A DNA stretch of 64,000 nucleotides, from assembly GCA_028023455.1 (NCBI GenBank), contig JAQFVV010000027.1, forward strand, positions 7,127,845 through 7,191,844. The letters run 5' to 3'. Source of the stretch: Epiperipatus broadwayi (taxonomy: Eukaryota; Onychophora; Udeonychophora; Euonychophora; Peripatidae). Shown piece by piece: positions 24,501 through 36,500 of this stretch. The translations under genes and the position numbers were made by a program. Under the pieces are notes generated by a model. It was not told the DNA's origin. It did no database searches and was given only the letters and a program-made list of their open reading frames with translations. Positions within the stretch are counted from its first letter, which is position 1. Every line of letters starts with the position of its first letter.

Positions 24501-27500
24501 CAACTTTTACTTTTGTCATTCTATTTGAAATAAAAAATAGCGGTAATATCTGTTTGTCTGAAAAAAAAAAAATATAACAAAGACTAAAAAAGTAAAAAAT
24601 AGCGATAACACAATAATATCTCTTTCTCTGTAGAAATAAAATGTAAAAGGAAGGCTAAGAAATTTTACTTTTTATTCCGATTATGAGTTTTTAAACAACA
24701 AGAAAAAAAAAAGCCGTAACCCCAGTAAAAAAATCTCCGATAAAAAATTGATTTTTCTAATAAAGCAAACTAAAAAACACGAATCAAATTGTAATTTGTT
24801 TACTTTATTTTACATTTATTATTATCATTTAATTTGTATGCATTAATAAAAAATAATATTTAAAATTAAATAATATTTAAAAAAGACGATTTTCTTTTGT
24901 TTTTATTTTCGCATTACAAAAAACACATCAAAATGATTATAATTAATGGCCCGGGAATGATCATATTTTATCGTTTTAGCGTGAAAACGGCGCCATCGAA
25001 CGGCGTCTTTATCTATAAGACAAGCACCTTTTATTAATATTGATTTAATCCATGTTTAATTAATTAAATTAATTAAAATAAAATAAAGTAAAAATTTGTT
25101 GAATGTTTATAGAAAAATGACCGCAACAATGTCGTATTTATAATATTACATATGAACAAAGTTGATTAAAGAGACTGATAAAAAAAATTATTTTTTTAAA
25201 ATTGAAATTATGCTATATTTATAACTAAGAAGTAAAAAAATAATATTAAATAATTTTTTTTTTTTTAAATGATGCTTTTATATAAACAACTGACTATAAA
25301 AAGTAGAAAAATAACAAAGTAATCCAGCTAAAAAACATGTCATTTCATAAAAGCATTTGAGGCTATAAAAATCAAAAAGACCTCAAATGTTTTTATAAAA
25401 CAATACTTGTTTTTTAGTCAGATTAGCTTATTTTTCTGTTTTTAGTCAGCTGTGATGAAGTCCATCTAGGATTCAATGATATCTTCAGTATTAACATTGA
25501 TTGTAGGATAGTGACAGAGATCTCTATTATTAGAAAAAAAAAGTTTATTAACAAATTTAGATATTAATCTGACACTGCATCTGTTCACTACAATTCTAGA
25601 AATTTTCAGTGTCTTTGATATTAGAGAGTACTTCCTTATCAAGGTTGTCTATCAGATGATCAGGATATATTTATGGAGATGTTGCTTTTCACTGCCATCT
25701 AGTGTCCATTGACTTTATTCAATGTCTATTTTGTAATTAGAATTAAAGAGAGATGTCACTACTGTCTATTAATATCAGCATGAGCAAATCAGGGTTGTTT
25801 AATATCAAATTTCATTAAAAGTAATCTGAAAATACTATGATATTTATTAATTGTAGATATTATCTATGATAGCAATTATAGTTAAAGTATATATTTATAT
25901 TCCATATCCATCTACTTGGACATTATAGAGCCCTTGTTTTTTAAATAGTTGAATGGCAGAAAACTACCATTATGAAATTACTATGTTTGTTAACTAATTA
26001 TTGATTAGAAAATGCCTACTGAATAAGAGCTCTCTTTCTTGTGCAATCATTTTGTTAATGGCTTCTCTGTAATTAATAAATATTTTGATACTTTTTATTG
26101 TTGAAATTTTTTTTATTAATAATAGATGTATGTGCATGTATATATATTAATACATATTTTGTATGTCTAGTATGTGATTTAAAGAACTCCTTACAAGACA
26201 TTGGTCGATCTTTATCAGCAATGTGGTTGTTTGTTGGCCTTCGGGGTAGCACTTCTGAATTAAACTTGCCGAAAAGTCAAATTTGGGCTTATTCAGATAA
26301 TAATGTCGATGAAGCTTTTGGAGAGTATATTTCCACCGATGTTTTACAAGCTACAGAAAAAACTCCACCTTTAAGTTTTATTTCCTTCACCTCTGCAAAA
26401 GATCCAGTCGCTCAGAAACATAATCCAGGTGACAATTTTCACTTATTTATACAACAATTTTTATTAAGCGTGATCTGTTTAGATATTTTTATTATGGTAA
26501 ATATTTTGTTCTTCCTAATGCATTTTATTTGTATCATAATATTCTTTCATGGATATCTCTTTTGATGTGTATACAGCGTACATTTGCTTTTATGCCTTGA
26601 GATATAGTTTTGAATTTTCTTTCAGTGTTTCGACTGACTAGTAATCTTCTTCAGAACTGAAATTAAAAATGTTATAGTTTTTTTTATATATATAAACATT
26701 TATTTTAAAATTATTTCTTCATATATAATTATATATTTTTCAAAATGTGTAGTGTTATATATAAATAAGTGTGTGGATGTATATATATTATAATTATTAA
26801 AGAGGAAGTCAATCTCTGATAATGCTCTATTTCTTGAATATTATAATTATCTGTGCACTCACCCACCAATAAGAGTATTAAAAACTTAAGTGAATCACTT
26901 ACTTTTGCTGGTGGGCGAGGGCGCGGAGATTTATAATATTCAAGAAATAGCACATTATCAGAAGTTGATGTTCTGTTTAATAATTACAAAATTTTCAGTA
27001 CTTTATAATAATAGATTTACATATATTGTAAATAAATTGAGTTTTATTACAGAAAATAATTACTGCACAACATTTATATAGCTATTCACTTCAACAAACT
27101 TTACAAGAAATTGGCCTGCACTGAATTTAAATTGTGTATGCAAATTAACTATATATGTGCAGAATATACAAACTAAATAGCAGCAATAGGTTAGGTGGAG
27201 TGTGTGTGCAAAAGCTTGGAAAATCAGGTGTAGATTTTCTTATTCTCAAGTCATGTGTATACAGAAATAAAATATATAGTTAAAAGATGTTTATGCTAGA
27301 ATCTGTCTCCTCAAGGATTACTGTTTAGTTTGTTTATATGTATATGAATAAAATCAATTACATATTTATGTGTAGTTTGTTTATTTAACTGTGACCCTGA
27401 TGGTATGCATATACCCCCGGCATGCACAGCACTTGTCAAATGGAAGTAACTATAATTCATTCGGTTAATACAGACAACAGTGTCACATGACTTTCTCATG

Positions 27501-30500
27501 CATCCAAGAACAGTCCTCTTCAGTCTACTCTAGAGCCATCTATTGTAAAGTTGATTAATTAATGGACATCAGATGATATAGCATTATAAAATCCCCATCT
27601 CCAACCCAATTGGTTTCTGGCTTTGAAGACTAAGGTTCAAAGCTGGAACTGATATTGCCATGCATCTAAGAGCCACCTTTTATTCTTTTATAATATTTAA
27701 GATAATATCCTGAAATTAAAAAAAAAAAAAAAAACTTTTAAAATTTTGAATCCAGGATAACTGACTTTCTTAGTTATTTAAATTAGGGACCAGATAAGAT
27801 TCTAATGCCTGGATTTGAAATTTTAAGGATTTATGAATTTCAGGATGCTAGCTTAAATAGTATAAAGGAATAAAAAATGGCTTCTAGATACGTAAGTGCA
27901 TTAGTTTTTGTTTTAAATTCTAGTCTTCATTGGAAAGGCAAAAGCAAAAAACCAGTCTGGAGATGGAGGCTTTATTGAGTTATACCATCAGAAGTTTAAT
28001 GATGACTTAAGTTTAATGGATCTATAGTAGGGTCAAGATAACGTTAAGATAGTCATGTGATGTTGCAGTTGGTATTGATCCTTCTTAGCCGAAGGATAGA
28101 AGAGCCTATAGTTACCATAAACTATAATTTATATTAAACTTGATAATTCAAAAATATATAAAAATTAATTTGATGTCAGGTCTATATAATTTGGCAAGCA
28201 ACTTAGTCTGGGTTCAAAACTTAAAGATTAGTTTGATTTCAGGGTATTGAAATTGTGTAAGGGAATAAATGATATCTGCTATATGCATGGCTGCGTAAGT
28301 TCCATCTCAGAATTTTAGTCTTTACTGATGAAGGCACAAACCAGAAATCAGTTTGGAGATGAGGATTTTGTAATGCTAAACTGTCTGTAGTCATTGATTA
28401 TTTAAGCTTGCAGTAGTTGTCTCTGGAGTAGAGTGAAGATAACTAGTCTTGAAAACTTATGAGAAAGTCATGGAATTTTCATAGTATTAACCTTCCTAGC
28501 CAGAGAATTCCGGTTCTTCAACTTCTTTGTAACTTAGATGCATTAAAATCATTTGATTATTTTTATTGTAAAGGAAGTAAAGATAAATAAAAATAACTTG
28601 TTTGTTTTCATAAATAATGCTTTAAGGTTGCAGAAAATATTTACAAGAACTATTAGATGAAAGCAGGAAATTAGAATCAAAGATAAAAAAAAGTCAATCA
28701 TGGCGGCCCTAAGCAAGGAAAACAAAATTGAACATTCATCATTTCGCAACCACACAACCATTTAATTTTTTCATATCAATCGTTGTTAAAAAATCTTATG
28801 TATTTTTTGTTTTTATTAACTGCTATTGGATAAATAATAATATTTGGAGTGGATCGGCTTTTACTGCTTATTTCAATTTTTCACGTAATGTCAGTTAGGA
28901 AAATGTAATTTTTTTAAATGTTCGACACTAACACTAATCATTATAAATAATTAAAATAATATTTCTTTTATTATTTTGTTATATTTTTCTGTAATAAATA
29001 TTTATATGTTAGTTTATAAATATTAATTACAAGAAGAAAACAATATTTTATTGCTCATCCTAAATGAAAACAAAATTTAATCCCCCTGAAGAGAAACCAG
29101 AATAAATGTACATATCATTCTCAAATAATTACTGACGTTGCCACAACGAACAGCTCCAATGACTTTAGTTTCCTGCATTGATAAGAGGAACTGAATATCA
29201 GCGGAACTTACTGAAATTCACCGATATGACATTTCTGATACCGCTAAAATTAGCAGCATCTTTGAATATAATGTCAAGCATTAGTTAAAATCATTCTTTT
29301 TAAAAATGAATTAGTTGTATTTATGTAATAATTTTGAGATATATTGAATGGTTGTTATATTATTGATATTTTCAAGCACAAATTGAATAATAAATATTCA
29401 TATTTTTTTCTGGGGATGCTGCAGTGCATCGCAGCACTTATAGACTAATCACCACTGATAGTAACAAGCTGCAAGTTAATGGCTATAAATATTTTGGTCA
29501 AATTACTAATATAAATGGAAATGTAATGAGTGAAATTAATAAATAAAAATAAATAATAAAATGACTCAAGCTCAGGAGTTCGTAAGAAGATTTGAGTTCT
29601 GGAAAGGTCAAACTGGAATCAATCTGAGGACGTTCCACTCCAGAATGACATTCTACCACCACATTAAGCTATACAGAAAAGAAATTAAATCCAAAAAGAT
29701 TGATAGTAACGAATTATAACTTAACATTTATAAATATTTTGGGCAAATTATGAATACAGATGAAATTCTAATGGATGAAATTAATCGTAGGATATAAACA
29801 TGGATGGAATATTAGTAGAAATAATTTTATATTTAAAGGAAATACTCCTGTATGTCTGAGAAAAGTTTTTTTAATAAATATCTTCCAAGACTTTGAAATG
29901 GATAAATGATTTTTTTTGTAAGTATTATTACAATTTAAGCCAATAAACATCACATGATCACTGTTTCTTATGTTTGGTTATAACTGTTATTAAAACAGGC
30001 AAAAACTCACCATACATATTGCCACACAGCTAGAATAATCAATGGCTGCTAGAAGGCTTGTGCATAAAATCGCCATCTAAGGCTCCTCACTGATGAAGGC
30101 CACAAGCCAGAAACTAGTCTGGGGATATTGCATAAGTAGGCACTAGATGGGGATTTTATGCACAAGCCTTCTAGCATCCATTGATTATTCTAGCTTGCTG
30201 TGTGGCAACACGTATAGTGAGTTTTTGCCTGTTTTAATATTATTACAATTTGTAATTTGCTATTTTTTTTAGAAATTATTTGTCAGAGGTGGGTTTTTTT
30301 TTTGACTCTTGAGAATATTTATGTCTGTTAGAAGTTTGACGTTTTATTCAAAGATCAACATGGCGACTGCAAACCATATAGAAAACTATAGGAAGGATAT
30401 ATTTCAAAAGTAAAAAGCAAATAATCGACTGGTTTATTGCTCAGGATTTTATAAGAAGTTTGAGCATCAGAAGTGATGGACCAGGGCTGCGATTCATGGA

Positions 30501-33500
30501 CCATAAGCTCTAGAGTACATTATATAATCCAGGTTGAAATAACCAAATAGGGATTGAAAACAATTGTTAAAAGAATTCAAATAGAACTTAATAGAACATT
30601 TTTTTAGATGAGATGACAATAGGCAAATAATTGAAGTTCTGAATTGGATTTATTAATAGATGCAGTTGAATTGGATTGAGGCTCCTGTGAAATGTATAGT
30701 TGAGGAAAGGAAGTTTGCTGTGGTGTGGAAAAGAGAATGTATATGTCAGAAAAAATAAACTAAATTGCAAGAGCCCTTCATCCAGCAGTGTATCAATAAT
30801 GATTGAAAGTTGTGATGGTGGAAAGTTAATAGTCAAAGACTCATGGCATAGTGGTAAACGCATTTCCACACCATGCTTTTGATCTGGATAAACCTGATCA
30901 AGTTTTTGAAGTAACTAGATTTACCAACACATTTACTATATTTTCAGATAATTGACAAGAATGTCTTTCTACTCTTAGCTGAAAGGTGAAAGAAACCCGG
31001 GCAATCTGAGATGAACTTGAGGCACTGATCATAATCAAAGTTTAGGACTGCCTTACATCTAAGAGTATTGCCTCCGTGATTTATTATTAAGTTTTCTAAA
31101 AAAAAATACAAGTATCTTATGCAGTTTGGCTCAGTGATGGAGTAGCTGACCTGAGATAAAAATTCATTGATTCATTTCCAGTCGAAGAAAGAACTCTCTT
31201 TACTTTGATCTGCTTAGTGGAACTTAGGCGCAACTGTTCACTTAACACTGAAGGAGTGGTCAATATTTTAAAGAGTTTAGGACTTTATATTATAGTTAAG
31301 TTATTGTGTATTGAAATTGTTTAACATTGTTTTTATTTGTTTTCTTAAATTATGGGGTTTACACTTTCCATATACTTATTACGCATAAAATCTATTTAAA
31401 TAAATAAATAACGAATCCAAAAATCCAGTAATAATGATTTAAAAATTAAATAATATTTTTGACATCTTTTTAAATTACAACACTGTTTTGGTTTGAACAT
31501 TAAATTATGAATTATCTTAACGACTAACAAATTCTTAAATTAAACATCACATGACCACCACCTCTTATGCTTGTGTCAATATATATATAGTGAGTTTTGC
31601 CTGTTTTAATATTCTTAAATTGTTAGTGAATTTTCACTTATTTTAATTTATGATAAAAAAATATTTATTGATTTTTTTTCTTTTGAAGAAACCTCCGTCT
31701 GTGTGGTCATAGGATTTGCAAATTATGATTGGTTTAAACAGTGGGAGTCTGAATACTGTGGCAAGAGGTCCGAAGATTATAATAATTTGAAAAATCTTGT
31801 GGCATTAAAACTTTGGGATAGGGTTCTTGATTTCTACCCTCATCTTAAGGATAAGGTATCAATTTTATTATACAATTTATATATATTTTTATTCTTATTA
31901 CATTTTTGAAAAATATAAATTATTTAAAGTAGAAATTGAATCAAGATTTTTTTCTTTTTTTTATGTAACCACATCTAACATTAAAAAGTAGATTTTTTTT
32001 TGTCAGGGGGAAGGGGATTTACATCTATAATTGGTAAATGTAGTACTATTTTTTATTATATTAAAGTACTTTCACAATATTTTGATAGTGATTCGATTCA
32101 GGTTTGACAAAACCATTCCAACATGACAAGGAGAGGGTACCAGTAGCCAAGTAGTTACAAGATGACCAAAATATAAAAAGTTCTTTAACTTTGACAAAAG
32201 TTTTAAAATGGCACCATTTCTTCAAAAGAACAAACGAATCATGTATAAAATTGATAAAATGTGATGCACTGTGGACTCTATACTCTAGCGCCATCTATAG
32301 TAAAGTTTAGCAATCATTAATTTTGTTCTTACTCCCCATTTTTGGACCCATTATTGGCTTTGTCTTTAGCAGTAAAGTTTGGGATTCAAAACTGGAAGTG
32401 ATGCAGTTATGTATCTAGCTTGGGTTCAAAACTTCAAAGTGATTTGAATTTTCAGATTTTTAGCTTGAATAACAAAATGGAGTTAAAAGTTATGCTAGAT
32501 GCATGATTATGTTACTGTTACTTTCAGTTTTGAATCCCAGACTTCATTGTTAAAGGGAAAAGCAAGAAATTAGTCTGAGGAGGAGAATTTAAAATAAAAT
32601 ATACTACCATCCGGTAATCACTGATGAGAGATCCTCATTATAGATGGCGCTAAAATCAAAAGTTGTTTTTGTTTTGCATATATTGGGTAAGGTAAAAGAA
32701 TTTACATGATTTGTTAATATATAAATTGACTACAAATTATTGTTAAGGCTTATAAAGTGATTCCTATCTTTAAAAATAATTATGTACAGGTAATTCTCAT
32801 ATAATAAGTTACTCTTACAGTGCAGGTTCACTCTAATAAATGCATTGCTGTAAACCTCACACATTTATGGCTTGTATAATGTAGTTAGAGAATTATTACA
32901 GGAGTTCATAAGCTATTATAAAATACATATATATATATTAGAAACATCTCCAAGGTGTTGTCTTATTTGAGTTTATACCTAACATACCACTACAATAATT
33001 CTCAAATTACCTCTCAAAAAAGGCAATTCAAACTTCTGCGATATACTCATTTGATTTATGCTTTTGCAATAATGCAAAAGGAAAACAAACACATGAAGAT
33101 TCCATTGCAAAATGTTATGCCACTACCTTTGTTTAATTATTTTTATTTTTTAATAAAAATTACATTTCGATAATTGAAAAAGCAGAATAGATTATTTGTG
33201 TTTGCTTTTGGAATATAATTTCCATTTGTGTATTGCGTTTTACATCTTATATGATTATTCACATGATCACTATCTCTTATACTAGCACAATTGTTCTGGG
33301 GATATTGGATGAGTAGGCATTAGATAGGGATTTTATGCACAAGCCTTCTGGCATTCATTGATTACTCTGGTTGGCACAGGGTGGCACTATTGTATGAAGA
33401 GTTTTGCTTTGTTTATATGATTATTATAAGGTTTATCCATATTTTGTATTAAATTAAAATGAGACTTTGAAATTAATAGATTTTCAGTTAGAATGAAAAA

Positions 33501-36500
33501 TATTATCTTCTGTGAATTTTTGTTTAATATTTGGAATGGAATATTTTACAAATAAATTTTTTTTAAATGCATTCTAAGTTATAAAGTCCCTTTCCCCATA
33601 TTTCAGATCTTCATGCAAATATCCAAATTTATGGCTAGAATTGAACTATTTATATGTTTTTAACATGTTCCTATTCATACATAATTTAATTTTAAAATTA
33701 TGTACATTGTCACAAACAAAATCACAAACTCTAAATGTTTTTAATATATATATATAGATAACGTAATGTAAGAATTTAATTAAAATATTATCCATAGTCT
33801 GGTATCAATATTTCTGTATATCAAAAAATAAAAAAACTATTTTTGTATTCTTCATTCTTTTTGTGATGAAAATTATTAAAAATATGCAAAAAATACAATA
33901 TCTAAGTGATGTTAAATTTATAAAATTTAAAATATTATATTCACCTTAAAAAAAATAGTAGCAGCCATGGTTTTATAGTATTTTATGACCACCATTTTTT
34001 ATGATGATATGATTGCAGCGCCAGCTAGTGTATTGTAATTAAAAAACTGAAATTTCAATTTGGATTAATTTTTAATTTCTTTATCTTTTATTTAATATTT
34101 TTTTTGAACATGCGGATTTGAGATCACAACTATTATAGCAGTATGAACGGTTAAAAAATAGATGAAGAACATAGCATGAATGAATATTTAATTTAAGTGC
34201 AATAAAATATGTGTACCAAATTTAATCAATTAAATGAGTTTATTTTTTTATTTGTGATGAGGAAGTTCAGCTTACAATTTGAGAATTTGTTAAGTATCTA
34301 CATCTATATATATATTCATGTATGCTAGAATTGGTAAACAAATGAAAGATGAAAGTGCTGTAGGTAATTTTGGTTATGGTAATAGAAATGAGAGAGGACA
34401 TAGACTTGTGGAGTTTGCAGAGAAGGAAAAACTTTATATTATGAATTCATTTTTTGAGAAAAATGTTAAAAGGAAATGGACATGAAAGCATCCAAATGAA
34501 GGTACAGCAGAATTGGATTATATTTTGACTAACCGAAAATACATATTTCAAGATTGTAATGTTCTTAATAAATTTAACACAGGAAGTGATCATCGATTAG
34601 TAAGATGTAAGATACATGTTAATGCAAAACTAAAGAGACAAAAATTATTAAGAAAAACAATATTTACAGTTGATATTCCTAATCTTCAGAAACATTCTAA
34701 TGAATTTAAATTAGAACTTACAAATCGGTTTCAAGTATTAGTAGATTTTGAACATGATTCAGATTTGAATGACATTAATAGGAAAATAAGCGATACACTT
34801 TTAAAAACTGCAACAAAGATAGCTGGTAGAAAAAAGCAGCAATTGACTAGTAAAATTTCTACTGAGACTAGAGAATTTATGAAGAAAAGAAGGAACATGA
34901 GGCTATACAACAATGATGCATTAAAAAAGATTGAATATCTCGAATTTTGTAAAATGGTGCGGAAAAGAGTTGAAAATGATATAAGAAAGTATAATTGTGA
35001 ACTAGCAAGGAAAGTTGTAGAAGAGAATAAAAGCGTAAAGAGTGTAAAACAACATTTTGGTATTGGTAGGAAATTTATATCTGCAATAAGAAAAAAAGAT
35101 GGCATTATTACTAAAAAGAGAGATGACATCATAAAATGTGTAGAAGACTTCTATCAAGAATTATATAGTAATAAAGGACAAATGCCTCCTATACATATTA
35201 TATCTTTTGAATTGCCCAGAATTTTGAATGAGGAAGTGAGACATGCAATTAAATTTATGAAGAAAGGGAAGGCTCCAGGTAATGATGGAATTGTAATTGA
35301 TATATTAAAAGAAACAGGTGAAGAAATAGAAAAAAATTTAGCAAAGTTATATACCAAATGTCTAAATGATAAAGATGTACCAGAAGATTGGAAGAATGCA
35401 GTATTAATATTAATATTTAAAAAAGGTGATAAAGAAGATATTAGAAATTACAGACCTATCAGTCTTTTATCAGTTTTATACAAAATTTTTACTAAGATAA
35501 TTACAACTCATCTACAGAAAACACTGGATTTCCACCAACCAAGAGAACAAGCTGGATTTAAAAGTGGTTTTAGTACAGTAGATCATATCCAGGTATTGAG
35601 AGAAATTATAGAAAGGACAAATGAATATGAGTTGCCATTATGCTTTGGTAGATTGCAGTTTATTTACAATAAAAGAATAGTCAAAATAGTTTTTAATTGG
35701 GTTATGAGTAAAGTGCAGGCAACAAGATGAGTGAAAAAGGTAATGCAAAAGATTTGGATAAAGAATTTATATCAGTATATTTGTACAAAAGATGAGATGA
35801 TTGTGTTAAGAGGATTGTTGAGTGTTATAGTAGTAAGCAATCGGATAAAAGAATACATTTATTAATAAAGACTAGGGAGTTAGAGAGATGGAGAAATAGT
35901 ATGGAGAGTAAAAAGAGTTTAAATATATATAGAAGTAAACAGAATATTAGGTGTGAGTTAATGTATGATAATAGTAAGGAAAGTAGTTTATTGTTTAAGG
36001 CTTGAACGGGATCTTTAGCAACAAGATAATATACATGTAAATGGAAAAATATGGGTGATTTAGTCTGTAAATTATGTAAGGAAGGAATAGAAATTATTAG
36101 GCATTTGTTAATTGAATGTAAATGCATGAAAACAGAAAGGGTACATATAATGAAGTTATGGAAGAATAAATATGAAAAAAGTGATTATACAGGAAGTGGA
36201 TTATTGGTTTTTATGCTGGGTTTGGGACAAGATAAGGGGGATTTAGATATAAAGGCCATAGAGTTGACAAAGATTATGTTGTGAAAATGGGGATGGAGCA
36301 TAATATGGGAAAACTTAAGAGTGGGGAATGGAAAATAATAGCTAACAGGTTTCTCTGGGCATAATTGCTGAGAGATTCTTGACTTCGTTTAAGGAGAAGC
36401 CACAATACATCACATCACATCAGCAGTTAAGAGATTGTATGAAAATAATTACTATATATATCACTTAGGAAATATAGAATCAGTTAGAGGTAAAAATGGG

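Noticed and set aside
24441-24506. Possible telomere or interstitial telomeric array
   Set aside because: The units are irregular, only about 65 bases long, and inside an element with terminal inverted repeats.
26610-26660. CTGAAGA...GAAAC on the minus strand, a second hammerhead-like string (also at 49779-49806)
   Set aside because: There is an extra A between the CUGANGA block and the helix, part of the core would itself be paired, and no GTH cleavage triplet follows at stem III distance. It is more likely a simple hairpin in another repeat.
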